Shown here in pieces: positions 27,427 to 37,410 of a stretch of DNA of 64,000 nt; position 1 is the stretch's first letter; every line of letters begins with the position of its first letter. The notes under the pieces were generated by a model. The model was not told the DNA's origin and did not search any database. It was given only the letters and a program-made list of their open reading frames with translations. Location of the stretch: the NCBI GenBank assembly GCA_913063225.1, contig CAJXYP010000008.1, positions 1 to 64,000 on the forward strand, written 5' to 3'. The stretch comes from an uncultured Cellvibrionales bacterium. GTDB taxonomy: Bacteria; Pseudomonadota; Gammaproteobacteria; Pseudomonadales; GM7GCV1. Both the position numbers and the translations under genes were made by a program.

Positions 27427-28692
27427 GTGAAAAATCGAGTGGACGTATCAGAGTATTTTAGTCAGGTCGGAGCTGCAGCGCGAGATGCTAGTCGCGTTAT
27501 TGCCGCAGCGGGCACTGAGCAAAAAAACCTAGCCCTTCTGGAGATTGGCCGCGCAATTGATGCTGCACGATCAGAAATTCTAGCTGCCAATAAATTGGAT
27601 ATGGACGCTGGAAAAGATAAAGCGCTTGATAGTGCTTTATTAGATCGTTTAGAACTTAATAATGACCGAATAACAGCGATGGTCGAAGGGATTGATCAGG
27701 TCGCCAGTTTGCCAGACCCGGTTGGTGGAATTACCGATATGAGCTATCGGCCCAGTGGCATCCAAGTTGGCAAAATGCGTGTACCTTTGGGAGTTATCGG
27801 CATCATTTATGAATCTCGCCCTAACGTGACTATCGATGCCGCAGCGCTTTGCCTCAAATCTGGCAACGCGACGATATTGCGCGGTGGTAGTGAGGCTATA
27901 CGGTCAAATACTGCAATCGCCGAATGCATAAAAACCGGTCTTGCAAAGGCAGGCCTGCCTGAATCAGTTGTGGCGGTAGTGAAAAGTGCTGATCGAGAAA
28001 TTGTAGATTTGATGATTACTTCCCCTGACTACCTAGATGTCATTGTGCCTCGCGGTGGCCGCGGGCTTATTGAGCACATTTCCAAAAAGGCAACGATTCA
28101 AGTCATCAAGCATCTCGATGGCGTTTGCCATGTCTATATTGATGAGAACGCTGATAGGCAAAAAGCGATTGATATCGCTATCAATGCTAAGTGTCGCCGC
28201 TACGGAATATGCGGGGCAATGGAAACGCTTCTGGTTCACCAGTCATTGGCCGCGGATGTTCTGCCCCAGCTTGAGAAGCTCTACCATGAGAAATCCGTTG
28301 AGCTAAGAGGATGTGAGAAAACCCGAGAAATTATTGGTGTAATAGAGGCGACCGAGGAAGATTGGTCAACCGAATATCTCGCCCCGATTCTTTCTATCAA
28401 AATAGTGGCAAGCCTTGCAGAAGCGGTTGGGCACATCACGACTTATGGTTCGGGGCATACAGATGCAATAGTGACAGAGGATTACACTAGCTCGCGCCAG
28501 TTTTTGCGTGATGTGGATTCAAGCTCTGTAATGGTCAATGCGTCCACACAATTTGCGGATGGTTTTGAATATGGATTGGGTGCGGAGATTGGTATTTCAA
28601 CAGATAAAATCCATGTGCGCGGGCCCGTTGGGCTCGAAGGCCTTACTTCGCAAAAATGGATAGTATTAGGTGACGGAAATATTCGAGACTAG
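27427..28692 (+). CDS. proA: Gamma-glutamyl phosphate reductase ProA
   Basis: The 421-residue enzyme reduces gamma-glutamyl phosphate with NADPH to glutamate semialdehyde in proline synthesis. The aldehyde-dehydrogenase-like fold shows [20 protein letters not shown], the catalytic Cys in [12 protein letters not shown] (about residue 261) and the closing [10 protein letters not shown]. Length is normal (E. coli 417). The start is GTG 27427. nadD follows after 27 bp, the usual order. proB is not in the window. Confidence 0.96.
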   Translation: MKNRVDVSEYFSQVGAAARDASRVIAAAGTEQKNLALLEIGRAIDAARSEILAANKLDMDAGKDKALDSALLDRLELNNDRITAMVEGIDQVASLPDPVGGITDMSYRPSGIQVGKMRVPLGVIGIIYESRPNVTIDAAALCLKSGNATILRGGSEAIRSNTAIAECIKTGLAKAGLPESVVAVVKSADREIVDLMITSPDYLDVIVPRGGRGLIEHISKKATIQVIKHLDGVCHVYIDENADRQKAIDIAINAKCRRYGICGAMETLLVHQSLAADVLPQLEKLYHEKSVELRGCEKTREIIGVIEATEEDWSTEYLAPILSIKIVASLAEAVGHITTYGSGHTDAIVTEDYTSSRQFLRDVDSSSVMVNASTQFADGFEYGLGAEIGISTDKIHVRGPVGLEGLTSQKWIVLGDGNIRD

Positions 28693-28719
28693 CAACCTAT
28701 TTGGGGCGGGCACGAGGCC

Positions 28720-29358
28720 TTGAAGCGGATAGTAGTTTTTGGCGGAACTTTTGACCCCGTTCATCAGGGTCATTTGAGAATTATCGACGCTATTGAGCGA
28801 CATATATCACCGCATCGGATATTGGTTATCCCTTGCGGACAACCTCCGCATAGGGCAGCGCCGATTGCGAGTGGAGAGCACAGATCGGAGATGTTACGGC
28901 TAGCCTGCAACAACAGACCTAGTCTAGTGGTCGATGATCGAGAGCTGCGTAGCGATACACTCTCTTATAGTTATCTCACGCTAAAAGACGTGCAGTTGGA
29001 GTATCCCGATGCATTGCTTTATATGACGCTGGGTTGGGATAGTTTGGCTAGTTTTACTAGGTGGCACCGCTGGCAAGATATTTTGGATATGTCTTGTTTG
29101 TTAGTAGTCGGGCGTTCTTCTAAGGAAGATCAGGAGTATATAGGGCTGCAAGAAGTTCCCGCCGAGATTGGTCTGTCTGTTGAAAAGCTGGAAGCTGCGA
29201 ATCAGGCAACCAGATGCATTGTCGAACTGCCATTTGATGAGATTGACTGTTCTTCTACTGAAGTGCGAGAAGCATTGAGATTCGGGGCGTCGGCAGAGCA
29301 CGTGCTTAAGCCTCAAGTTATTGAATACATAAAGAAATATAACCTTTACCAGAGCTAA
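28720..29358 (+). CDS. nadD: Nicotinate-nucleotide adenylyltransferase NadD
   Basis: The 212-residue enzyme joins nicotinate mononucleotide with ATP to nicotinate adenine dinucleotide. The nucleotidyltransferase motif [14 protein letters not shown] is at the N-terminus and the second motif appears as [12 protein letters not shown], corresponding to the (S)TxxR segment. It starts at TTG 28720 with a GAGG upstream at very short spacing; no better start exists before the essential motif. It sits between proA and rsfS as in E. coli and Pseudomonas-type clusters. Confidence 0.95.
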   Translation: MKRIVVFGGTFDPVHQGHLRIIDAIERHISPHRILVIPCGQPPHRAAPIASGEHRSEMLRLACNNRPSLVVDDRELRSDTLSYSYLTLKDVQLEYPDALLYMTLGWDSLASFTRWHRWQDILDMSCLLVVGRSSKEDQEYIGLQEVPAEIGLSVEKLEAANQATRCIVELPFDEIDCSSTEVREALRFGASAEHVLKPQVIEYIKKYNLYQS

Positions 29359-29384
29359 TTGGCTCCAAGAAATACGATAAAACT

Positions 29385-29726
29385 ATGAACGAAGTTGAAC
29401 TAAAAAATACGGTTGTTGATGCGTTAGAAGATATTAAAGGCATCGATATTTTGGCTCTTGATGTAGGTCATCTAACAGATGTTACCGACCATTTGATAAT
29501 CGCTTCTGGCGCTTCGAATCGGCAGGTAAAAGCGCTGGCGGATAGCGTATTAATGAAGTGCAAAGAAAAGAATGAGAGGGCTATAGGTATCGAGGGTCTG
29601 GATCAGGGAGAGTGGGTATTGCTCGATTATGGAGTGGTTGTTGTACACATAATGCTTCCGGATACGCGCGAGTTTTATGACTTAGAGCGACTTTGGGATA
29701 TGGCAGCGACTAATCGCGCTTCCTAA
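29385..29726 (+). CDS. rsfS: Ribosome silencing factor RsfS
   Basis: The 113-residue protein shows DUF143/RsfS features [22 protein letters not shown] and [21 protein letters not shown]. RsfS binds L14 on the 50S subunit and blocks subunit joining when nutrients are scarce. Length and position between nadD and rlmH are standard. Confidence 0.96.
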   Translation: MNEVELKNTVVDALEDIKGIDILALDVGHLTDVTDHLIIASGASNRQVKALADSVLMKCKEKNERAIGIEGLDQGEWVLLDYGVVVVHIMLPDTREFYDLERLWDMAATNRAS

Positions 29727-29761
29727 TAATCCGCCCGGCCAATTGACCTGAGAGAATCGAA

Positions 29762-30238
29762 TTGAGTCTCAATATTCAAATTATTGCCATTGGGACTCGC
29801 ATGCCGGGTTGGATCGAAGACGGCGTCAGTGAATATCTAAAACGCATACCCAGAGGCGTTAGCCTAAAAATTACTGAGATATCTTCTGGGGATCGTGGGA
29901 AAGGCGGATCATCTGCGTCTGCTCGTGGAGCCGAAGCGAAACTTATTCTTGATAAGGTTGCGGGGGTGGATCGCCTGATAGCTCTGGATGAGAGAGGTTC
30001 TAGTTTTGCCACCAAAAAACTGGCTACAACGCTGCAAGATCTTCAAATGCAGTCTATGAGCTTAGCTTTTGTGATCGGTGGTCCCGATGGTCTCTCGTCT
30101 CAGGTCTTGGATCGGGCAAATATGACATGGTCTCTATCAGAAATGACATTCCCTCACGCACTTGTGCGGGTTATTCTTGTCGAACAGATTTACCGGGCGA
30201 TTATGATTAATTCGAATCACCCCTACCATCGTGAGTAA
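29762..30238 (+). CDS. rlmH: 23S rRNA pseudouridine-1915 N3-methyltransferase RlmH
   Basis: The 158-residue SPOUT enzyme methylates pseudouridine 1915 in helix 69 of 23S rRNA. Diagnostic segments are RLIALDERGSSFATKK, FVIGGPDGLS and the knot-forming end LSEMTFPHALVRVILVEQIYRA. It starts at TTG 29762 after GAGAGAATCGAA. Length is close to E. coli (155). Confidence 0.95.
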   Translation: MSLNIQIIAIGTRMPGWIEDGVSEYLKRIPRGVSLKITEISSGDRGKGGSSASARGAEAKLILDKVAGVDRLIALDERGSSFATKKLATTLQDLQMQSMSLAFVIGGPDGLSSQVLDRANMTWSLSEMTFPHALVRVILVEQIYRAIMINSNHPYHRE

Positions 30239-30275
30239 ATGGTGCTAATAGGCCCAGTTTTAACTGAACAAAATC

Positions 30276-32147
30276 ATGCGCGAAGATTCTTTATTTAGAG
30301 ATGAGCAATACGAAAGCCGGCTGATTCTGGGGCGGCTGCAAATATTGGCTTTTGTTGTCATGGTTGTTTTGGCCATGCTCGCTTTGCGTTATCACTATTT
30401 GCAAATCGAACAATTTGACCGATTTGTCACCCAGTCTGATGAAAATCGAATACACGTTCGTGCTGTGCCTCCAACGAGAGGTCTCGTATTTGATCGCAAC
30501 GGAATCGTTCTCGCAGAAAATAGGCCAAGTTATACCCTGACTATTGTGCCCGAAAATACTGATGGCCTTGACCAGCTTCTGGATAAGCTTGCCAATGTTG
30601 TGGCCATTAGCGATATCGATTTGCAGCGTTTTCAAGAGCAGCTAGAGACCTATCGTCGACCTTACGAGCCAGTGCCGTTTCGCTATAACCTAGATGAGCA
30701 GGAAGTTGCACGTTTTGCGGTGCAGCAGTTTGATTTGGTGGGCGCTGACATCCAAGTCGAGTTAATACGTCATTACCCTCTGGGTGAGTATTTTGCTCAT
30801 GTAGTTGGTTATGTGGGTCGCATCAATGATCGCGAGCAAGCCAGCATCGATTTAGAAGCCTATGCCGGATCTCACGTCATAGGCAAAACGGGTATTGAGC
30901 GGCAATACGAAACTGAGTTGTTAGGGGTAGTTGGTTACGAATATGTAGAAACCGATGCTCGCGGTAATGTTCTGCGGATATTGGAGCGTCATCATCCAAT
31001 ACCAGGGCAGAATATCCACCTGAATTTGGATAGTGAACTTCAGATCGCTATTCAGGATCAGCTTGTTGGCGAGCAGGCAGCGGCAGTGGCAATCGACACA
31101 AATAATTCTGGGGTGCTTGCCTTGGTGAGCACTCCCAGCTTCGACCCTAACCTCTTTGTCTCTGGTATAAGCACCAGAGAATATTCAGCGCTGCTAGAAA
31201 ACCCAGCCAAGCCGTTGTTCAATCGAGCCCTTCAGGGACAGTATCCACCAGGTTCAACGGTCAAGCCCATGTTTGGGTTGATTGCCTTGCAGGAGCAAAG
31301 CATCACTCCTGAATTCACGCTCTTTGACCCTGGCTACTACATACTAGAAGGGCAGGATCGTGTTTCCCGGGACTGGAAATCGCAGGGCCATGGAACCGTT
31401 GATTTAACTAAAGCCATCGTCGAATCATGCAATGTTTTCTATTACGAGCTAGGGCATCGTACCGGTATTGAATCGTTGTCAGACTATGGTCTGCGGTTTG
31501 GCCTTGGTCATAAGACAGGCATCGACCTTCCTGGAGAGCAGTCCGGAGTTATGCCTTCTCCAAATTGGAAACGAGGAGCGCGCGGTGTTGCCTGGTATCC
31601 AGGGGATACCATAAATGTAGGTGTTGGACAGGGGTTCTTGTTAGTCACGCCTCTACAGCTGGCGCAGACCACGGCCGTGATTGCGCGAAAAGGCTCCGTA
31701 ATTCCGCCTTCGCTAGTCTCTGCAATTGGTGATCAACCTGTGCTGTCTATTGTAAGTGACCAGATTGAAATTGCTGAGGAACACTGGGCTTTAGTGCACG
31801 GAGCCATGCGAGATGTAGTTCATACTACTCATGGCACTGCTCAATCGATAAATAGAGGCATTGATAACTACGAAATTGCCGGGAAAACCGGGACAGCTCA
31901 GGCAATCAGTGTTGCAGAAGACGTGGATTACGACGATCTTGAATTAGAAAAACACCAGAGAGATCACGCGCTATTTGTAGCTTTTGCGCCGGCTGACAAC
32001 CCGCAGTTCTCCGTGGGGGTTATTGTTGAAAATGGCGAGCACGGTGGCAGTATGGCGGCGCCTATAGCGCGCGTTATTTTCGACAAATTACTTGAATCTT
32101 ATGTACCGGAACCCGTCAAAAATGGGGGCGCCAATGTCCCAAACTGA
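30276..32147 (+). CDS. mrdA: Peptidoglycan D,D-transpeptidase PBP2 (MrdA)
   Basis: The 623-residue inner-membrane protein has one N-terminal helix (ILAFVVMVVLAMLALRY), the PBP dimerisation region (RAVPPTRGLVFDRNG) and a transpeptidase domain with SxxK as STVK (PPGSTVKPMF), SxN as SCN (VESCNVFYY) and KTG as KTGTAQ. PBP2 cross-links side-wall peptidoglycan with RodA during elongation. It overlaps the rodA start by 14 bp, so the two are coupled. Confidence 0.96.
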   Translation: MREDSLFRDEQYESRLILGRLQILAFVVMVVLAMLALRYHYLQIEQFDRFVTQSDENRIHVRAVPPTRGLVFDRNGIVLAENRPSYTLTIVPENTDGLDQLLDKLANVVAISDIDLQRFQEQLETYRRPYEPVPFRYNLDEQEVARFAVQQFDLVGADIQVELIRHYPLGEYFAHVVGYVGRINDREQASIDLEAYAGSHVIGKTGIERQYETELLGVVGYEYVETDARGNVLRILERHHPIPGQNIHLNLDSELQIAIQDQLVGEQAAAVAIDTNNSGVLALVSTPSFDPNLFVSGISTREYSALLENPAKPLFNRALQGQYPPGSTVKPMFGLIALQEQSITPEFTLFDPGYYILEGQDRVSRDWKSQGHGTVDLTKAIVESCNVFYYELGHRTGIESLSDYGLRFGLGHKTGIDLPGEQSGVMPSPNWKRGARGVAWYPGDTINVGVGQGFLLVTPLQLAQTTAVIARKGSVIPPSLVSAIGDQPVLSIVSDQIEIAEEHWALVHGAMRDVVHTTHGTAQSINRGIDNYEIAGKTGTAQAISVAEDVDYDDLELEKHQRDHALFVAFAPADNPQFSVGVIVENGEHGGSMAAPIARVIFDKLLESYVPEPVKNGGANVPN

Positions 32148-33276
32148 TTTTGTACGCAAACTGCCGGACGCTCAGTCGGAAAAGCCGACCAATACGTTTT
32201 GGCAGTCCATACATATAGACCCCACTCTATTAGCGCTGGTCCTAATTACATTGGCTTTTGGATTGGTAGTTTTGTATAGCGCCAGTGATGGACAGTTTTC
32301 ATTCCTAAAGCGGCAGGTAATGATGGCAGGTGCCGGCCTGGTTGCGATGATAATTGTCGCGCAAATTCCTCCTTCAGTGATGCAGCGTTGGGTTTGGTTG
32401 CCCTACGCGGGAGGACTCCTGCTTTTGGTAGCGGTAATTTTCTTTGGATTGGAGGTTAACGGAGCACAGCGCTGGCTAGACCTCGGCCCTATAGCTTTTC
32501 AGCCGTCCGAAATACTGAAACTATCACTACCACTCTTACTTGCGGCATATCTCGGAAAAAGGCATATGCCGCCAAGATTTAAGCATGTGTTTATGTCGCT
32601 ATTGATGATCGCTTTACCGGCGGGGCTTGTTGTGGTGCAACCAGATTTGGGTACTAGTCTATTGGTTGCCGGGTCCGGATTGGCTGTTCTGTTCACAGCA
32701 GGATTGAAGTGGCGTTACATGCTTGCCGCCCTTATATTAGTGATTATATCTGCGCCCTTGATGTGGCAATTTGGATTGCATGACTACCAGCGCGAAAGAA
32801 TTATTACTATGTTCAACCCGGAGGCAGACCGCTTAGGAGCTGGCTGGAATATTATCCAGTCGGTTACGGCGATAGGATCCGGTGGTTGGTCCGGAAAAGG
32901 GTGGTTATTGGGAACCCAATCACATTTGGATTTTCTTCCCGAAAGTCATACGGATTTCATTATTGCTGTTCTTGCTGAGGAATTTGGCTTTAGAGGTGTC
33001 TGTATATTACTTAGTCTTTATTTACTGATTATTGGACGAGGTTTTTGGATAAGCTATACCGCCAAAAGCCCATTTAGTCGTTTGGCATCTGCCGCGGTAG
33101 TAGTTACTTTTTTTGTGTACGTATCGGTGAATATGGCTATGGTCTCTGGACTGCTGCCCGTAGTGGGAGTGCCTTTACCTTTGGTTAGTTATGGCGGTAC
33201 TTCTCTTATATCTCTATTTATGATGTTTGGCATATTGATGGCCATATCTACAGAACCTGGAACTCTCAAATCATGA
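32134..33276 (+). CDS. mrdB: Rod-shape glycosyltransferase RodA (MrdB)
   Basis: The 380-residue SEDS protein has about ten helices and signatures WLDLGPIAFQPSEILKL, GWNIIQSVTAIGSGGWSGKGW and LPESHTDFIIAVLAEEFGF. It polymerises lipid II in the elongasome with PBP2. ATG 32134 is chosen because GGGGG lies at good distance and the length matches RodA; an in-frame start at 32092 would add 14 residues deep in mrdA. Its stop overlaps the mltB start in ATGA. Confidence 0.95.
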   Translation: MSQTDFVRKLPDAQSEKPTNTFWQSIHIDPTLLALVLITLAFGLVVLYSASDGQFSFLKRQVMMAGAGLVAMIIVAQIPPSVMQRWVWLPYAGGLLLLVAVIFFGLEVNGAQRWLDLGPIAFQPSEILKLSLPLLLAAYLGKRHMPPRFKHVFMSLLMIALPAGLVVVQPDLGTSLLVAGSGLAVLFTAGLKWRYMLAALILVIISAPLMWQFGLHDYQRERIITMFNPEADRLGAGWNIIQSVTAIGSGGWSGKGWLLGTQSHLDFLPESHTDFIIAVLAEEFGFRGVCILLSLYLLIIGRGFWISYTAKSPFSRLASAAVVVTFFVYVSVNMAMVSGLLPVVGVPLPLVSYGGTSLISLFMMFGILMAISTEPGTLKS

Positions 33277-34325
33277 TGGTTAAAAAAAATACTACCTTTA
33301 ATCCCAGAAGCTCAGTTTGGATGCGGCCCTTTATGATTGCTCTGTTGATTTCGACTATTGCTAGCCTCAGCCAAGCTGACTATCGCGATAGAGAAGAAGT
33401 GCAGTTATTTATCGACGAGCTGATTGACACTGAGAATGTTGATCGAGCGTGGTTAGAGCAGATGTTTTCGGATGCGGAGTACAGTCAGTCGGTAATTGAT
33501 GCTATTAGCCGACCCGCAGAAAAGACGCTAACTTGGGCGGAGTATCAAAAAATATTTTTGACTCAAAGCCGTCTGGACAGAGGCGTAGAATTTTGGCGGG
33601 AAAATGCTTCAGTTTTAGAAGAGGCTGAAACCGAATTCGGCGTGCCTCCAGAGATTATTCTGGCGATTATTGGAGTAGAAACACTTTACGGCAGATTTAC
33701 CGGTGGCTACAGAGTTATCGATGCGCTCTCTACTCTCGCTTTTGATTACCCGCCTCGTGCTAGCTTTTTTAGAGGTGAGCTGAAGTCTTTGGTTAAGTTG
33801 GCCAGCCAGCACCAAGTTGATCCCGCATCGTTGACTGGGTCTTACGCGGGAGCTATGGGACTGGGTCAGTTTATACCCAGCAGTTATCTAGCCTATTCAG
33901 CAGATTATGATGGTGATGGGTTTGCTGATCTTTGGGAGAACCCTTCCGACGCAATATGGAGCGTTGCGAATTACTTGGCGCGCCATGGTTGGAGTCGCGA
34001 TAAGCCAATATTTACTCCGGTAAGCCTGCCTGAGAACTTCCCTGAAAATCTGCTAAATCAAAATTTACGGCCATATACAAATATTGGCGAGCTCCAGGCT
34101 CTTGGGGTGATCGGTTTACCGACATCTGCTGACTTTGGGGAGCCCGAAGAGGTTACCCTTATGGGATTGACCGGTTTGGGTGGTTCCGAGTACTGGATTG
34201 GTCAGCATAATTTTTATGTTATTACCCGGTACAACCATAGCCACCTTTATGGCATGGCTGTATCTCACTTGGCGCACCGTCTGGGCGTTGCTAGTGTCGA
34301 ATTGGAATTGGAGGATATAGATTAG
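33273..34325 (+). CDS. mltB: Lytic murein transglycosylase B
   Basis: The 350-residue exported protein has a signal segment (MRPFMIALLISTIASLSQA) and the SLT-2 domain with catalytic Glu in IIGVETLYGRFTG and GAMGLGQFIPSSYLAYSADYDGDGF, the latter an EF-hand-like calcium loop (DYDGDGFADLWE) as in E. coli Slt35. It cleaves the MurNAc-GlcNAc bond to form anhydro ends. There is no lipobox, so it is probably soluble or processed by signal peptidase I, unlike E. coli MltB. Confidence 0.93.
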   Translation: MMVKKNTTFNPRSSVWMRPFMIALLISTIASLSQADYRDREEVQLFIDELIDTENVDRAWLEQMFSDAEYSQSVIDAISRPAEKTLTWAEYQKIFLTQSRLDRGVEFWRENASVLEEAETEFGVPPEIILAIIGVETLYGRFTGGYRVIDALSTLAFDYPPRASFFRGELKSLVKLASQHQVDPASLTGSYAGAMGLGQFIPSSYLAYSADYDGDGFADLWENPSDAIWSVANYLARHGWSRDKPIFTPVSLPENFPENLLNQNLRPYTNIGELQALGVIGLPTSADFGEPEEVTLMGLTGLGGSEYWIGQHNFYVITRYNHSHLYGMAVSHLAHRLGVASVELELEDID

Positions 34326-35231
34326 GTGGTCAGAAGTATTCGATCTATAGCACTTGTTTGGTTTTTGGCCGTGCTTTTGGTTGGCTGTGGTGGCTTGGTC
34401 CTCCCTGGATCATCCAGCGACGCTGCCCCTCGAAGGTCTTTAGATGTCTCCAACATTCCTAACGTAGTTCCGCGTCAGGAAGAGGTGCTCCGCGCGGGCA
34501 ACTACAGTCCTTACACGGTTTTAGGCGGAACTTACGAAATTATGGACACTAGTAGGGGTTACCGTGAGACAGGATTGGCCTCTTGGTATGGCACTAAATT
34601 TCACGGACGACTTACCTCCAATGGTGAAATCTACGATATGTACCAAATTACGGCCGCTCATAAGACCTTGCCTATTCCCGCCTACGCCTTAGTCAGAAAC
34701 TTGGATAATAATCGGGAGATTATCGTTCGAGTAAATGACCGTGGCCCATTCCATGAGGATCGCATAATTGATCTATCCTGGGCTGCGGCTTCAAAATTGG
34801 GTTATGCGGATCTCGGAGTTGCGAGGGTTGAAGTAATAGCGCTTGATCCAAATGATTATCAAATCACCCTGGCCAGCCTAGCCGCAGAACGCAATCCTCA
34901 AATCAATGATTCTGCTGCAGCGATTTTGGCCGCACCGGAAACCTCGCATTTACAAATAGCTGCGCTCTCAACTGCCGAGGCTGCGCGAGACCTGGCTGAG
35001 AGTATTGCGCTTCTTACGGAAGTTAAAGTGGAAGTATTACTGCCGCAAGGCGGCGAAACTTTTTACCGTGTTCTAGCGGGCCCAATCGCCGGTTCTAGCG
35101 ACCTGGCCGTCCTACAAACACTGCTTGAACTAAATGGGTTGCCGCCCGGGTACTTGGTGAGATTCGGCGCGATTTCCTATACAAATTGTGGTGCTAGTTC
35201 TGATGCCAACTCTGACAGCAGCACTTGTTAA
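34326..35231 (+). CDS. rlpA: Septal ring lytic transglycosylase RlpA (lipoprotein)
   Basis: The 301-residue lipoprotein has a signal ending in the lipobox LVGC, a double-psi beta-barrel domain with GLASWYGTKFHGRLTSNGE and RVNDRGPFHEDRIIDLSWAA, and a C-terminal SPOR domain from about residue 215 that binds denuded septal glycan. RlpA cleaves glycan lacking stem peptides. It starts at GTG directly after the mltB stop, with GGAGG upstream. Confidence 0.93.
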   Translation: MVRSIRSIALVWFLAVLLVGCGGLVLPGSSSDAAPRRSLDVSNIPNVVPRQEEVLRAGNYSPYTVLGGTYEIMDTSRGYRETGLASWYGTKFHGRLTSNGEIYDMYQITAAHKTLPIPAYALVRNLDNNREIIVRVNDRGPFHEDRIIDLSWAAASKLGYADLGVARVEVIALDPNDYQITLASLAAERNPQINDSAAAILAAPETSHLQIAALSTAEAARDLAESIALLTEVKVEVLLPQGGETFYRVLAGPIAGSSDLAVLQTLLELNGLPPGYLVRFGAISYTNCGASSDANSDSSTC

Positions 35232-35262
35232 CTGGTACTATTCCGGTCCAACAAAAATTAGT

Positions 35263-36438
35263 ATGGATTCATCTGTGAGAGTCATTTTTTGCGCAATATT
35301 AGTCTCTTTTTTGGCCGCTACTTCCTGGGCGCAACCAATTATTCCTGCCGCACCAGAATTGGCAGCAAAGTCTTGGATACTGATAGACGCGAGCACGGGT
35401 AAAGTCCTAACCGAGTACGACTCGGATTTACAGCTGCCTCCGGCAAGTCTTACCAAACTAATGACCTCTTATTTGGTATTTGAAGAGATATCCGCTGGCC
35501 GGTTGAGTTTGAATGAAGAAGTTCTGGTAAGCGAAAACGCTTGGATAAAGGGAGGTACCAAGAGTGGTGGCTCTACTATGTTTTTGCCTCCCAACGAACC
35601 GGCAACCGTTTCAGACTTACTGCGAGGCGTAATAATTCAGTCTGGCAATGATGCGTCTATCGCGCTTGCCGAGCATGTTGCCGGTAGTGAAGAGGTGTTT
35701 GCTGATTTGATGACGCAGAATGCTCAGCGCATGGGATTGGCAAGTACCAATTATTGGAATGCCACAGGGCTTCCAGCAGAGGGACACCTGACTTCGGCTG
35801 TGGATCTTTCTAAGCTGGCGCAAGCCATTATTGTTGGACATCCTGAGTACTATGAAATGTATTCGGAAAAAGAATTCGAATACAACGGTATAAAGCAGCC
35901 CAACAGAAATCAATTACTTTGGCGAGATGCCTCTGTTGATGGCATGAAAACCGGGCACACGGAAGAAGCCGGCTACTGCTTAGTCGCGTCGGCAATGCGC
36001 AACGACATGAGATTGATCTCCGTTGTAATGGGCACAGCTAGCGAGGCTATACGCACCACAGAGTCGCAGAAACTGCTTACCTGGGGATTCCGTTATTTCA
36101 GTACTCATGACCTTTACTCACCAGCTGACAGTCTAGCTGAAGCTCAGGTCTGGGAAGGCAAGACGGATTTGGTTTCAACGGGTGTAGCGGAACATGTGCA
36201 GCTAACCATCCCTCGTGGTGATGAAGGCGCACTTGCGGCCGAAATACTACTTCCAGAAGATCTGCGAGCTCCGATATCTGAGGGCCAAGAGCTCGGCTTA
36301 ATTAAGGTGTTGTATCGTGGTGACACCCTTTATGAAGCTCCACTTATAGCTCAGCATGCAATTGAACAGGCGGGGTTTTTCGGCCGCATGTGGGATCGTA
36401 TCCGATTATTCTTCACCAGCATTTTTGGTAGCGCATGA
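35263..36438 (+). CDS. dacA: D-alanyl-D-alanine carboxypeptidase (PBP5/6 family)
   Basis: The 391-residue enzyme has a cleavable signal (VIFCAILVSFLAATSWAQP), SxxK as SLTK, SxN as SGN (SGNDASIALAEHVAG) and KTG in MKTGHTEEAGYCLV, then the PBP5 C-terminal beta domain and an amphipathic tail (FFGRMWDRIRLFFTSIFG) that holds it to the membrane. It removes the terminal D-Ala of pentapeptides. A start at 35188 inside rlpA would put 25 residues ahead of the signal and is rejected. Its stop overlaps ybeD in ATGA. Confidence 0.95.
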   Translation: MDSSVRVIFCAILVSFLAATSWAQPIIPAAPELAAKSWILIDASTGKVLTEYDSDLQLPPASLTKLMTSYLVFEEISAGRLSLNEEVLVSENAWIKGGTKSGGSTMFLPPNEPATVSDLLRGVIIQSGNDASIALAEHVAGSEEVFADLMTQNAQRMGLASTNYWNATGLPAEGHLTSAVDLSKLAQAIIVGHPEYYEMYSEKEFEYNGIKQPNRNQLLWRDASVDGMKTGHTEEAGYCLVASAMRNDMRLISVVMGTASEAIRTTESQKLLTWGFRYFSTHDLYSPADSLAEAQVWEGKTDLVSTGVAEHVQLTIPRGDEGALAAEILLPEDLRAPISEGQELGLIKVLYRGDTLYEAPLIAQHAIEQAGFFGRMWDRIRLFFTSIFGSA

Positions 36439-36719
36439 CGGAAGTCGAAGTTGAGCCCGAAGCGCCAAAAATTGAATTTCCCTGCGAAGATTACCCAGTA
36501 AAAATTATCGGTATTACCGATCCGGGATTCAGGGAGACGGTATTAAATATACTGGTGCGTCACGCCCCAGGTTTTGATGCGACCCGTATGGAGATCACTA
36601 AATCCCGTAAGGGAAACTACGAGTCTATGACCGTCTGGATTACCGCTACAGGTCCGGAGCAACTCTCTGAGCTGAATAGCGATTTGCAAACTAGTGCTTT
36701 AGTGAAAATGGTACTTTAG
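36435..36719 (+). CDS. ybeD: DUF493 family protein YbeD
   Basis: The 94-residue ACT-like protein shows FPCEDYPVKIIGITDPGF and SRKGNYESMTVWITATG, matching YbeD/DUF493. The function is unknown although the gene is widely kept between dacA and lipB, as here. Overlap of 4 bp with dacA indicates coupling. Confidence 0.93.
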   Translation: MTEVEVEPEAPKIEFPCEDYPVKIIGITDPGFRETVLNILVRHAPGFDATRMEITKSRKGNYESMTVWITATGPEQLSELNSDLQTSALVKMVL

Positions 36720-36750
36720 GAATTATTAAATTGGTATTAGTAGGTGCTAA

Positions 36751-37410
36751 ATGGAAATAGCAAAAGAAATCATTGTGCGAGACCTCGGTTTGGTGGATTA
36801 CCAGCCGGTTTTTGATGCCATGCAAAGCTTTACTGAGCGTCGTGCGCACTGGCAAATAGATGAATTGTGGTGTCTTCAGCACAAACCCGTATATACCTTA
36901 GGGCGCGCTGGTAATAGAACAAACCTTTTAGATGTTAAGGATGTCCCGGTGGTCCAGGTTGACCGAGGTGGTGATGTTACTTTTCACGGGCCCGGCCAAC
37001 TTGTGATCTATTTGCTCACGGATATAAAGCGGCTCGACAAAAATGTTCGTCAGGTAGTCAGCGCAATTGAAGAAAGCATTATTGATTATCTATCTGGACT
37101 GGGCATTGAATCATCTGCTCGCTCGGATGCACCCGGCGTCTATGTCGAAGGAAAGAAAATTGCCTCATTAGGGCTACGTGTCCGTCGGGGTTGTACTTAT
37201 CACGGGTTGGCTCTGAATTGGGATATGGATATGTCACCCTGGAAGGGCATTAATGCTTGTGATCTCGGTGTACCTATTACGCAACTTAGCGAATTACTGG
37301 ATAATGTGCCTCCTATCTCATCCGTCGCAACTGATTTAACCAAGCTGCTAACGGGTCGACTGGGCTACAACTACCTTTTAGAGAGTGAATCAGACTTATC
37401 TTATGAATAA
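36751..37410 (+). CDS. lipB: Octanoyl-ACP:protein N-octanoyltransferase LipB
   Basis: The 219-residue enzyme transfers octanoate from ACP to lipoyl domains. Family motifs are [18 protein letters not shown], the catalytic Lys in [13 protein letters not shown] and the catalytic Cys in [12 protein letters not shown] (about residue 148). It is the standard length. It overlaps lipA by 8 bp. Confidence 0.96.
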   Translation: MEIAKEIIVRDLGLVDYQPVFDAMQSFTERRAHWQIDELWCLQHKPVYTLGRAGNRTNLLDVKDVPVVQVDRGGDVTFHGPGQLVIYLLTDIKRLDKNVRQVVSAIEESIIDYLSGLGIESSARSDAPGVYVEGKKIASLGLRVRRGCTYHGLALNWDMDMSPWKGINACDLGVPITQLSELLDNVPPISSVATDLTKLLTGRLGYNYLLESESDLSYE